In this document: in pieces, positions 11,653 to 22,079 of the stretch
How positions within the stretch are numbered: the first letter of the stretch is position 1
How the letters are laid out: every line of letters begins with the position of its first letter
Assembly: GCA_933207985.1 (NCBI GenBank)
Contig: OW240920.1
Span: 132,807,414-132,871,413 of the forward strand
Direction: 5' to 3'
Source of the DNA: Pelobates cultripes
Taxonomy: Eukaryota; Chordata; Amphibia; Anura; Pelobatidae
DNA: 64,000 nt
Position numbers and translations under genes: made by a program
The notes under the pieces: model-generated
Database searches by the model: none
The model's input: the letters and a program-made list of their open reading frames with translations, nothing else
What the model was told of the DNA's origin: nothing

Positions 11653-12181
11653 TGTCAGGATTACTATATGATCCAGCATGTAGAATTGTGTCACACAGAT
11701 GACTAATAGGTAACGTATTACCGGGCCTTAGAATGGCCGGACTAGCGTACCAAAGAATAGTCAGGATGCTAGCCGAGGTCAGGGGACACAGAAAGGGACA
11801 AAACGATAATTGAAAAACAGTGGTCAGGGATACCAGAAAACAGGGAAGTTAAAATCAAAGCCAAAGTCAAAAACTTGAATCAGGAATGCACTCTCAGACA
11901 ACCACTAGAGAAACCACGGCAGGGCAATGAGGAAAGGTAATTTTAGGTTTAAATACCTGCTTTACCTTTCTGATTGGCCGAGATTGCTCTTTGACCCCAA
12001 AACGTGCGTGTACGCCGCTTCTGTGACGTCACGTGCATGCCGACATCGTCAATCACGTGAGCGGACGTGGGGGTATAATTAGCCGTAGATCCGCAGTGGC
12101 CGGCGTCCATTAACATGCCGCAAGTGTCATTCATGCAGATGCATGGCCGCTGACCACAAGGGGAGGGAGAATATGTTACAC
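11653..12181. mobile_element. Possible LTR or interspersed repeat (TG...CA)
   Basis: The block runs from TGTCAGGATTACTATATG to GAATATGTTACA. Flanks CAAAG and CAGAG could be a diverged 5-bp duplication. Its middle shares segments with the repeat at 4353-4800, and its right half has CpG-containing TGACGTCACGTGCATG. It is called as a multi-copy repeat; the LTR identity is uncertain. Confidence 0.4.
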
Positions 12182-12379
12182 AGAGTCAGTATAATACAGA
12201 TCCAGAGCAATGAAAGACATATAGCTCAGTACAGAAAAAACTTCTGCAGACTGATACCCCGATAGACATCAAAGTCCACATTTTGGTTCTGCATTACAGC
12301 AACTAGTATATACATATCTAACAAAGTACTACATGTTATTTATTTGATCAGAGATGTCTGCAGTGATTTTCATAATAGT

Positions 12380-13450
12380 ACTGCACTGTATATGGGGGGG
12401 GTCTGCGCTGTATATGGGGGGTCTGCGCAGTATATTGGGGGGTCTGTGTGTTAGATGTGGGGGCAGTGTGTTAGATGGAGGGGCAGTGCATTACATGTGG
12501 GGGGCAGTGTATTATATTTGGGGGCTCTGCGTTAGATGGGGAGCTGTACAGTATATGTGGCCTGTGTGTTAGATGTGTGCAACCCTAGTTTCACAAAAAA
12601 ATATTTATTTCCTAGATATCATGCCATGGCATGCTTTTTGCTATGAAACCGCAGCCATCTAGTCACTCGCCAGAGAAGGATAAGAAACTGCACCCCAGTG
12701 AGAGGGACTGCCCCACATCTGCAACCAAATCCGTGGGTCACTGAATTCTGTAATCTCCGTCTCTTTGTGCATTGTGTATGTATATTACTCCCGATTCTTA
12801 TATTTAATCCGGTGTGTCTCCCACAATCTTTGTGTCTGTCTGCTGTATGTATGTGGCACGCAAGTCTGCATGCACTGTGTCTGTTATGCCAGTTACTCTA
12901 ACCAGTTTATTTCTTTTTGTGTGTGTCACAGCTCTGACAAACATGTTCTCCTATGGGACACGAAGTACATGAAGTGGAATGAAGAAGCCCGTGTTTGAGG
13001 CACGTCTCCAGGGTGGAGTATTGAATTTATAAGTAATGAAGTGGCATCTGACACGTGACAAGCTGCTCATGTTTGCACAGCAACTTCAACATTGTGTACT
13101 GTGATCACGGCATAGTTCAGAGGAAGGTAACCTTGGGCAGTCCAGATGCTGTGAATTACATCTCCCATAATGCTGGCAAACCATTATGGAAGGTGTAGTC
13201 CAAAACATCTGGAATACCGAATGCGTATGAATGAAAAGTATGGTGTGTGTGAATGGTCAGTAACAAGGGTTGAAGCCTTGAAATGTTGTTACTGCCAACA
13301 TGTGTATCCATGTGCCAATTCAACCAATGTGAGTGACTGTAATACTTATGAGGTAACCATAAATACCGTGACTATGAAGAATTAAACGCCTGTGTCACCT
13401 AAACACTGCTCACACTGTGACCGTATCTCATAAACACTGCTTATACTGTG
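12380..13450 (+). repeat. Left arm of a ~1.1-kb inverted duplication
   Basis: This arm is the reverse complement of about 17,400-18,480 at roughly 85-90% identity by eye. In order it holds a G-rich minisatellite (GTATATGGGGGGTCTGCGC units, 12,390-12,570), a unique-looking 340-bp block, an acceptor with an exon-like piece at 12,932, a TAATGCTGGCAAACCATTATG block, and the start of the 31-33 bp minisatellite. The other arm has the same order. The arms are about 3.9 kb apart. Confidence 0.85.
12932..12998 (+). pseudogene. Exon-like fragment SDKHVLLWDTKYMKWNEEARV
   Basis: After GTGTGTGTCACAG the frame reads SDKHVLLWDT, then KYMKWNEEARV and TGA. The S-D-K-x-V-x-L-W-D string resembles the end of a WD-repeat blade, but one motif proves nothing. 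A copy with substitutions (KRNEEAH) lies at 17826-17892 on the minus strand in the other arm, and the acceptor is kept in both. Either both arms carry a captured exon or this is a transposon sequence. Confidence 0.3.
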
Positions 13451-14483
13451 ACCGTATCACATAAACATTGCCTTATACTGTGACCGTATCGCCTATACAC
13501 TGCTTACACTGTGACCGTGCCGCCTACACACTGCTTACACTGTGACTGTGCCACCTACACACTGCTTACACTGTGACCGTATCTCCTAAACACTGCTTAT
13601 ACTGTGACCGTATTGCCTATACGCTGCTTATACTGTGACCGTGCTGCCTACACACAGCTTACACTGTGACCGTGCCGCCTACACACTGCTTACACTGTGA
13701 CCGTGCCGCCTACACACTGCTTACACTATGACCGTGCTGTCTACTCAATGCTTACACTGTGACCGTATCTCCTAAACATTGCTTATACTGTGACCGTATC
13801 ACATAAACATTGCCTTTTACTGTGACCGTATCTCCTAAACACTGCTTATACTGTGACCGTATCACATAAACATTGCTTACACTGTGACCGTGCCGCCTAC
13901 ACACTGCTTATACTGTGACCATATCACATAAACATTGCCTTATACTGTGACCGTGCCACCTACACACTGCTTATACTGTGACCGTATCACATAAACATTG
14001 CCTTATACTGTGACCGTATCGCCTATATGCTGCTTACACTGTGACCGTGCCGTCTACTCAATGCTTACACTGTGACCGTATCTCCTAAACATTGCTTATA
14101 CTGTGACCGTATCACATAAACATTGCCTTTTACTGTGACCGTATCTCCTAAACACTGCTTATACTGTGACCGTATCACATAAACATTGCTTACACTGTGA
14201 CCGTGCCGCCTACACACTGCTTATACTGTGACCGTATCACATAAACATTGCCTTATACTGTGACCGTGCCACCTACACACTGCTTATACTGTGACCGTAT
14301 CACATAAACATTGCCTTATACTGTGACCGTATCGCCTATACGCTGCTTACACTGTGACCGTGCCACCTACACGCTGCTTATACTGTGACCGTATCACATA
14401 AACATTGCCTTATACTGTTACCGTATCGCCTATACGCTGCTTACACTGTGACCGTGCCACCTACACACTGCTTACACTGTGAA
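13391..14483. repeat. 31-33 bp minisatellite with higher-order period ~313 bp
   Basis: About 34 copies of a unit like CTTATACTGTGACCGTATCA + CATAAACATTGC are present. Variants differ in the second half (CATAAACATTGC, GCCTACACACTGC, CTCCTAAACACTGC). The variant order repeats: CTACTCAATGC occurs at 13741 and 14054, and the intervening variants recur in nearly the same order, giving a higher-order unit of about 313 bp (10 monomers). The other arm has only about seven copies (17,216-17,445). Confidence 0.9.
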
Positions 14484-14574
14484 TGCTGTTATTTTTTTCA
14501 AGTTAGTTTTAGTGTTTGCAGTTTCATTAAGTTGTTAACCACTATCCTCAATCTTCTGTTCTGAGTTTTCTTAG

Positions 14575-14748
14575 ATTTGTGGGAAAAACAAGGTGATCCT
14601 CTCAATTTTACACTCCTTTACTGGTTCCAGTGCCAGAGAAAAAACCCACCAATATGAACCTAGACCTGCTGAAAAAGAAGAGATTACCTTCTTCTACAGA
14701 AAGCTTCCATATGAGTGCTTCGGAACACATGCTGCAGACATGAAGTAA
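14575..14748 (+). CDS. Candidate 3'-terminal exon with 3' UTR
   Basis: A pyrimidine-rich acceptor (GAGTTTTCTTAG) opens a 57-codon frame (ICGKNKVILS... ending FGTHAADMK) closed by TAA. About 225 bp downstream lies AATAAA (14972-14977). The next frame over gives a shorter peptide (LWEKQGDPLNFTLLYWFQCQ, then a few residues to a stop), so the frame is not certain. No upstream partner exon with a fitting phase was found. The product is not recognised. Confidence 0.35.
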   Translation: MCGKNKVILSILHSFTGSSAREKTHQYEPRPAEKEEITFFYRKLPYECFGTHAADMK

Positions 14749-15010
14749 CCTTCATCTTCCAGTGATTTTTAATCCTGGACGGCCCAGATAGAGAGAGACT
14801 ATTATATTATAAAGATACTGCCTTCCTAATGCCATACAGCCTTTCTGTACAGGTGATTGAACTTTCTCCATGTTGGATATGACACTGCTTTTTTTTTTAG
14901 CCAGTTTCCGCATTGACTTATATTTTTTTCACTGTACATATAAAGTGTAAACTGCATATTAACTTTGAAGAAATAAAGTATATTGCTGACACCTTGACAT
15001 GCTATTTGTG
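14749..15010 (+). promoter_or_regulatory. Possible 3' UTR and poly(A) signal
   Basis: This AT-rich stretch follows the stop of the 14575 exon candidate and contains GAAGAAATAAAGTATATTGC at 14968-14987. It depends entirely on the exon call. Confidence 0.3.
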
Positions 15011-15227
15011 TTACTTAGCTATAAATAATAACAGCACTTGCTGTGTCCCATAGCATGACATCACTGCAATTCTACAGCAGGGTGATGAGATGGTGGGTTT
15101 CAGAGGAGAAAACACAAAAAAACAAAGACCTCAGGTTCTATTGTTGAACACAGAGTGGAGTTCCTTTTTGGCGTTGATGTTTTGGGAACCTATATAAATT
15201 TAGAAATGGGGTAAAGACTCTTTGATT

Positions 15228-15642
15228 TAAAGGAAACCTATGGTACTAGGAATATCAATCTGTATTTCTAACACCCTCTTCACCCTTTTAGTCAGTTACC
15301 TGATTGTTAGGCCAGGCTCCGCCAACATCCTGCCCTCCTGCGCACACATTTCAGCTTCCACATCGGAAAGCATTAACTCAAGGCTTTTCTATAGCATTTT
15401 TAAAGACATTGGTTGTCCTCAGGAAAAGCGTGAGGATGTCCAGTGTCATTTCACGTAGTTGGTCTCCGCTAAGGACCTGAAGCGCCTCTAGTGCTTGTCT
15501 GGTAGACAGCCAATAGAGGATGAGATAACCTTGCAGAAACTGCAATATTTCACATTGCAGGGTTAAGGGGACATAGGCACTGCACCCAAACCACTTCAAC
15601 GAAATGAAGTGGTCTTGGTGCCTATAGTGTCCCTTTAAAGAG
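15228..15642. mobile_element. MITE ending TATAGTGTCCCTTTAA
   Basis: It starts TTTAAAGGAAACCTATGG and ends GCCTATAGTGTCCCTTTAA. It includes CTAGTGCTTGTCTGGTAGACAG and AACGAAATGAAGTGGTCTTG, the sub-terminal blocks of the GTGGTCTGGGTGCC family. The minus-strand 120-aa frame overlapping it is chance. Confidence 0.55.
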
Positions 15643-15904
15643 CAACTTCTTACTCTGCTTATTGCTATCTTTTGAAAGTCATCACAGTTATAATCAAAAC
15701 TTTCCATAGGCACAGTGACAAGAGGACCTATGTGCGCCATAAATTATCATAGTTTGATACAAAGCCATATTTCCTAACAGTCCTGGATTATTTGATAGAG
15801 TACCAGTATGGGGTTGCTCTCCACTGTCCCACAATAATTAGCAGGTTAACATTGATTACAGATACACATTTCAAAATTGTTTGGAGTTTTACTGATTCCT
15901 CTTC

Positions 15905-16115
15905 TGCAACTGTCACTAGTCTAATACTATCCTTACCTTTTTGTGTCATTTTACCCCACTCCCTCTAGCATGTAAGCTCACTGAGCAGGGCCCTCAATCC
16001 CTCTGTTCCTTTGTGTCCAACTTATCTGGTTACAACTACATGTCTGTTTGTCCACCCATTGTAAAGCGCTGTGGAATTTGACGGCGCTCTATAAATATCA
16101 TAATTTTTTTTTAAG
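15905..16115 (+). mobile_element. SINE/LINE-type 3' tail repeat
   Basis: The blocks TGTAAGCTCACTGAGCAGGG, TTGTAAAGCGCTGTGGAATT and GGCGCTCTATAAATATCATA are a very common amphibian interspersed repeat tail (family knowledge). The class is not resolved. No coding capacity is seen. Confidence 0.55.
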
Positions 16116-16257
16116 GCAGCAGTAAACAAAAAGTCTAACAATATTTGTTAATTTCTAATGTAACAAAAAAGTATGTTGTACATTAATTACATACATAATA
16201 ATTGCACATGTGGCCTATTATCAGATATTGTTAGCCGCTCTTTACTCTTAAGAGGCC

Positions 16258-16380
16258 TCATATACTCCTGACTAGGGCTTGGATGATGCTGTGATGAGAT
16301 CTTCCTTTAGTACAGCCTTCTGTATCCAATAGACTCTTATGCAGGGACTCCTCAAGGCGGTTTGCTCCTTGCCTCGGGAG
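16258..16380 (-). CDS. Candidate terminal exon LPRQGANRLEESLHKSLLD...
   Basis: On the minus strand a long T tract and ACAG acceptor precede a 40-codon frame closed by TGA at the low-coordinate end. The peptide is hydrophilic with no motif I recognise. The poly-T immediately upstream could be the T-rich end of a retroposed repeat instead of a true polypyrimidine tract. Confidence 0.25.
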   Translation of the reverse strand, partial: LPRQGANRLEESLHKSLLDTEGCTKGRSHHSIIQALVRSI

Positions 16381-16910
16381 CTGTAAAAAAAAAAAAAAAA
16401 ATACGTTAAAATTCACCAGAACGTAACCAGAAAGCATATTACAATCTACGTATTTTCTATTATTACAAACTACAATTTCCATGTTGAGGATTAGAGGCGT
16501 AGAATAGAAAGAATGATAGAGCGCTTTCAATTTTGACTTAAAGCATCCCTGCGACGCCCACAAATTAAGAGCAAACAGGAACAACTTTATCTTAAGTATT
16601 TTTTCTACTTTTGACAAAAGACAGAGCTAATGCATACACTTGAGTAGAGCGCTTCCGTTGGCTCCTGGCAGAAGATGCATACAAAGGACATTTTAAGTCA
16701 AGTAAAAACTACATTCACCTGCCCTTCATGGCCACTGGAATATAAGTGGAACAGTGACCATCTGGGGTCTTTGCACAACATTCAAAATACATAAATAAAA
16801 TATCATAAAAATTTTAAGTGCTTTAGAGTTCGGTCATAATCTCAGAATTGGGTCTAATGCAACAGAGGGTTCCATTTCATGAACCTGTTGAATTCCTGCT
16901 GAGCCACCAG

Positions 16911-16981
16911 TCATAGATGATGCACAACTATCCTCTTGTTAAACAGAACGATGGTCTCCATCCCATACTGGGACACCAGAT
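16911..16981 (-). CDS. Candidate terminal exon LVSQYGMETIVLFNKRIVVHHL
   Basis: The minus-strand acceptor TTCTGTATTTTAG is followed by two bases and then LVSQYGMETIVLFNKRIV plus four residues and TGA. The peptide has alternating hydrophobic residues like a beta strand. It stops before the 16258-16380 candidate, so the two cannot be consecutive internal exons unless an unseen donor is used. Not recognised. Confidence 0.22.
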
Positions 16982-17215
16982 CTAAAATACAGAAAATGCA
17001 CTTAGTGTATAATGCTTTAAACTGCCTCCCTCATCAAACTGAAACTTGATCTGGAATTGAGAAAACAGTATCACGTATAATGATTTAAATTTGACCAAAC
17101 GGGGGCACTATATCTGGAACATTTATTACCCCCCCCTCCCCCGATTAAGGTGGCATGGAGTATATAACCCTAGATTTCACCTTTGATGGATCCCGATAAG
17201 TTGAAGCAGTTTTTA

Positions 17216-18490
17216 TGATACAGTGTAAGCAGTGTTTCAGAGATACGGTCCTAGTATAAGCAGTGTTTAGCTGGTACGGTCACAGTGTAAGCAGTGTTTA
17301 GGAGATACGGTCACAGTGTAAGCAGTGTTTAGATGGAACGATCATAGTGTAAGCAGTGTTTAGGATATACAGTCACAGTATGAGCAGTTTTTAGGAGATA
17401 CGATCACAGTATAAGTAGTGTTTAGGTGATACAGGCATTTAATTCTCCATAGTCATGATATTTATGGTTACCTCATAAGTATTACAGTCACTCACATTGG
17501 TTGAATTGGCACATGGATACACATGTGAGCAGTAACGCCACGTCAAGGCTTCAACCCTTGTTACTGACCATTCACACACACCATACTTTTCATTCATACG
17601 CATTCGGTATTCCAGATGTTTTGGACTACACCTTCCATAATGCTTTGCCAGCATTATGGGAGGTGTAATTCACAGCATCTGGACTGCCCAAGGTTACCTA
17701 CCTCTGAACTAGACGTTGATCCCATTACACAATGTTGAAGGCACTGTGCAAACAGGAGCAGCTTGTCACGTGTCAGATGCCACTTCAGTACTTATAAATT
17801 CAATACTCCACCCTGGAGACGAGCCTCAAACATGGGCTTCTTCATTCCTCTTCATGTACTTTGTGTCCCATAGGAGAACATGCTTGTCAGAGCTGTGACA
17901 CACACAAAAACAAATAAAAAACTGGTTAGAGTAACTGGCATAACAGACACAGTGCATGCAGACTTGCGTGCCACAAACATAGAGCAGCCAGACACAAAGA
18001 TTGTGGGAGACACACAGGATTAAATATAAGAATTGGGAGTACTATACATACGGAATGGACAAAGAGACGGAGATTACTGAATTCGGTGACCAGCGGATTT
18101 GGTTGCAGATGTGGCGCAGTCCCTCTGGGTGGGGTGCAGTTTCTCTTCCTTCTCTGGTGAGTGACTACATGGCTGCGGTTTCGTAGCAAAAAGCATACCA
18201 TGGCATAGGATATCTAGGAAATAACTAATTTTTGTGTGAAACTAGGCTTGTACACATCTAACACACAGCCCCCCCCAATATACTGCGCAGACCCTCATAT
18301 ACTGCACAGAAACCCCCCAATATACTGCGCAGCCCCCCCATATACTGCACAGAAACCCCCCAATATACTGTGCAGCCCCCCATATACTGCACAGAAATCC
18401 CCCAATATACTGTACAGAAACCCCCCCATATACTGCACAGAAACCCCCCCATATACTGCACAGAAACCCCTCCCATATGTGAAATTTCCC
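17216..18490 (-). repeat. Right arm of the inverted duplication
   Basis: This is the reverse complement of the arm at 12,380-13,450, with about seven copies of the 31-33 bp minisatellite at its inner end and the C-rich minisatellite (TATACTGCACAGAAACCCCC) at its outer end. The sequence beyond each arm is unrelated, so the boundaries coincide with the two minisatellites. The 71-aa frames in the arms (MLAKHYGRC...) are shared through duplication, not selection, as far as can be seen. Confidence 0.85.
17826..17892 (-). pseudogene. Second copy of the exon-like SDKHVLLWDT fragment
   Basis: On the minus strand GTGTGTGTCACAG is followed by SDKHVLLWDTKYMKRNEEAH and then V and TGA. It differs from the 12,932 copy at a few sites and keeps the acceptor and the stop. 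Confidence 0.3.
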
Positions 18491-20146
18491 TACCTAGTAG
18501 TTGTGCGCTTGCGTGGCGGTGCACACCCCCGTTCTAGAGCTGTTCCTCGTCACTTCCGGTTCGGCCGCATCACCAGAAGTGACAAGGGTAGGGAATTTTA
18601 ACGGGGTAGGGTTTTTGATAGAACACCAGCTCTGACATAAATGTGCATCCTTCTGTTTCAATGTATTTCACACACAGCATTGTCATTTGACACTTTCTCT
18701 GAACAAGTTGCAACACATTTCATAACATTTCTTCCTTATTAAGAAACCTAAACACTATATCAGAAGGCTGATCGGGTCCTGCACAAACTGGATCTCACTG
18801 CTCATTGCGCTAACTCTGTAGTGGCCCCATGTATTCCTCTGTGGTTCTGCTCCTTGGATTACAATTACTGCTCTTAACTCCAACAGGTGAGCTTGCATGA
18901 CATTACACCTGTCCTGTCTTTTAGTGGGGTTATTCATTAAGGTGTGAATTGTTGGAATTCAAAGTAAATTCGAAGAGAATTTCACATCTCAGGCCAAAAT
19001 AACACATTTTATTTAAAAAAAAAAAGTAATGTTTTCATTTTTACTACTTTGACCTAAAATTTGAAATAAACTTACATTTCATTTCCTGACAATTCACATG
19101 TCAGTGAATAAACTGGTGTACTAGGAGCAGGTGAATGAGGCATCTGAAAGGGGTAGATGAATGGGGCATCTAAAAGGGGTAGAATAATGGGGCTAGAGGA
19201 CTATACATTGTGGTTAAGAAATATGTATTAACAACTTGACAGGGGAAGGAAATTAAATGAAGTATCAGGAAGTAAGGAATATCTATGGTGTGTCAAAAAA
19301 GTTATAACAGGAAGGCAAGCCAGTCTGAACTAGTTACATAGAATATTTGACAAGGAGAACTCCGCTCAATCTAACACCATAGAGCCCGAAAGGTAGGTCC
19401 CCAGGTGTTCTAGAACTACAACTTCCATGATGCTTTGCATGCGTTTAGAATGGCAAAGCATCATGGATGCTGTAGTTTTAAAACCACTAGGGATCTAGTT
19501 TTTGACCACCCCTGCCATAGAGGTAAACACTAGGGAAAAAGGTTAATAGATTTACTGCCTAAGACTTTTAAGCTGTATAGTTACATTTATTATTTATGTT
19601 CCCAAGTGTCCCAATCTTCAAAGCTTAGCAGATCTGCTCTAACGCTATAAACCGTGCCTGCAGAGACCTGGCTTTTTACTGTGTATTTGCGAAGGGCGAG
19701 GAGGGGTGAATGACAACTACAGACCGGAAAACTGTAGCTGTTAACTGTTGCTCTGCTTGTAAACCTCTTCAGTGCTGGGAATGCAAGCAGCAACAGCACA
19801 CTCATGAGAAAGCAGCACCCCTCACTTGACATATACATAGTCCCCTTTTTTTTGCATTTGCTTATAAATATAAATAACATATAGAACATATAAATAAGTT
19901 AACATAAACCATTACCACCGAGGGCAAGATACACCCTACACAGACCAGGTTCGGAATTACCAACAAGCTCAAAACTACCAATACCACTCCAAACCTAAGT
20001 GTTCTTAGCGAACTAAAACGAACATACCTATGAACAAATGACCTACCCCCCAAATTTTCTAAGCGGGAGCTATAAACTGAAAAAAGGGAGGGGGGTGGGA
20101 CAAAAACAGGTAAGTAAGGATTAAGTAAGATGGCCCCTAATCTAAA
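18491..20146. other. Mixed non-coding DNA with a small fold-back repeat
   Basis: A GC-rich patch near 18,547-18,582 has the arms GTCACTTCCGGT and ACCAGAAGTGAC (one mismatch). A fold-back at about 19,410-19,495 pairs CTACAACTTCCATGATGCTT with GCATCATGGATGCTGTAG. No coding exon is recognised. Confidence 0.55.
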
Positions 20147-21551
20147 ATGGCCCACACAGTCTGTGTGTGTATAGACTCATCAGTCTGTGTGTGTGTATGG
20201 ACTCAGCAGAGTCTGTGTGTGTGTGTATGGACTCAGCAGTCTGTGTGTGTCTGTGTGTATGGACTCAGCAGTCTGTGTGTGTGTGTATGGACTCAGCAGT
20301 CTGTGTGTGTATGGACTCAGCAATCTGTGTGTGTATGGACTCAGCAGTCTGTGTGTGTGTGTATGGACTCAGCAATCTGTGTGTGTATGGACTCAGCAGT
20401 CTGTGTGTGTGTGTATGGACTCAGCAATCTGTGTGTGTATGGACTCAGCAATCTGTGTGTGTGTGTGTATGGACTCAGCAATCTGTGTGTGTATGGACTC
20501 TGTGTGTGTATGGACTCAGCAGTTGTGTGTGGACTCAGCAGTCTTTGTGTGTGTATGGACTCGGCAGTCTTTGTGTGTGTATGGACTCGGCAGTCTGTGT
20601 GTGTGTGTATGGACTCAGCAGCTGTGTGTGTGTATGGACTCAGCAGAGTCTGTGTGTTTGTGTGTGTGTATGGACTCAGCAGTCTGTGTGTGTGTATGGA
20701 CTCAGCAGTCTGTGTGTGTGTATGGACTCAGCAGAGTGTGTGTGTGTGAGTGTATGGACTCAGCAGAGTGTGTGTGTGTATGGACTCAGCAATCTGTGTG
20801 TGTATGGACTCAGCAGAGTGTGTGTGTGTATGGACTCAGCAGAGTGTGTGTGTGTATGGACTCAGCAGAGTGTGTGTGTTTGTGTACTCAGCAGTCTTTG
20901 TGTGTTTGTGTACTCAGCAGTCTTTGTGTGTGTGTGGACTCAGCAGTGTGTGTCTGTATGGACTCAGCAGTCTGTGTGTGTGTATGGACTCAGCAGTGTG
21001 TGTGTGTGTATGGACTCAGCAGTGTGTGTGTGTATGGACTGTCTGTGTGTGTGTATGGACTCAGCAATCTGTGTGTGTATGGACTGTGTGTGTGTGTGTG
21101 TGGGACTCAGCAGTCTGTGTGTGTGTATGGACTCAGCAGAGTGTGTGTGTGTGTGTGTATGGACTCAGAGGTGTGTGTGTGTGTGTATGGACTCAGCAGA
21201 GTGTGTGTGTGTATGGACTCAGCAGAGTGTGTGTGTTTGTGTACTCAGCAGTCTTTGTGTGTTTGTGTACTCAGCAGTCTTTGTGTGTGTGTGGACTCAG
21301 CAGTCTTTGTGTGTGTGTGTGGTCTCAGCAGTCTGTGTGTGTGTATGGACTCAGCAGTGTGTATGGACTCAGCAGTGTGTGTGTGTATGGACTCAGCAGT
21401 CTGTGTGTGTACGGACTCAGCAGAGTGTGTGTTTGTGTATGGACTCAGCAGAGTGTGTGTTTGTGTATGGACTCAGCAGAGTCTGTGTGTTTGTGTATGG
21501 ACTCAGCAGAGTCTGTTTGTGTGTGTATGGACTCAGCAGAGTCTGTGTGTG
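20147..21551. repeat. GT-rich ~24-bp minisatellite (GTGTATGGACTCAGCAGTCT)
   Basis: About 55-60 imperfect units of GTGTATGGACTCAGCAGTCT plus a variable (GT)n spacer make up the block. Variants include CAGCAATCT, CAGCAGAGT, and TTTGTGTACTCAGCAG without TATGGA. Because units are free of stops in the three forward frames, very long open frames appear (up to 587 codons). The resulting VCVCMDSA/YGLSS/WTQQS peptides are artefacts. The array resumes at 23,479. Confidence 0.95.
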
Positions 21552-21824
21552 CAGGGCCGTCTTTAACGCGGGGCAAACGGGGAAGCTGCCCCGGGCCCAG
21601 TTTCTCTTGGGGGGCCCGAGGCACCTGCCCCGTGGGCCCCGCTGCCCTCATCAATTTATTTTTTTCCCGTCCCACCGGGTGGCCCATGCACTTAGGGCAG
21701 TGGCGTACATACCAGGGTCGCAGCCGCGACCCTGGTATGCACCCACAGGGCCAGCGTCTTCCCCTGGGGGGCCCAGGAGGTGGCCACCCCAGGGCCCCCC
21801 CAGGCTGGCCCTGCTGACCCCGGC

Positions 21825-21990
21825 GGGCGGGTGGCCGGTCTGGCAGGAAGGCGGGCGCGTGAGGGAGCACTCACTGCTTCCTCTTCAGCTCCCTCGCGCG
21901 CCGCGTAGGGATGCCGGCGCCGGAAGCTGAAGAGGAAGCAGTGAGTGCTCCCTCGAGCGCCCGCCTTCCTGCCCGACCGGCCACCCGCCC
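21825..21990. repeat. 66-bp GC-rich inverted repeat, 34-nt loop
   Basis: Arms 21825-21890 and 21925-21990 match at 63 of 66 positions, and the inner 30 bp (GAGGGAGCACTCACTGCTTC...) are perfect. The hairpin lies within the nested hAT-like element. Confidence 0.9.
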
Positions 21991-22079
21991 AGGAGCCCAG
22001 CAGCACCACTGGACCCCAGGGAATCCCCCCAGCACTCCAAAAGGTAAGGAGGCTGGGGGGATTACATTTAAAAAAAAAA

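Noticed and set aside
13391..14483. Regular 31-33 bp repeats as a possible CRISPR array
   Set aside because: Units abut without unique spacers, variation is by monomer type with a higher-order period, and there are no cas genes. It is a minisatellite in a eukaryotic genome.
13170..17654. 71-aa frames MLANHYGRC / MLAKHYGRC conserved in both inverted arms
   Set aside because: Conservation matches that of the flanking non-coding sequence in the arms, so it does not show selection.
20147..21930. Long open frames of 200, 459, 587 and 355 codons (VCVCMDSAVCVC, YGLSS, WTQQS)
   Set aside because: All come from one stop-free GT-rich minisatellite read in the three forward frames. There is no start context, splice site or non-repeat domain.
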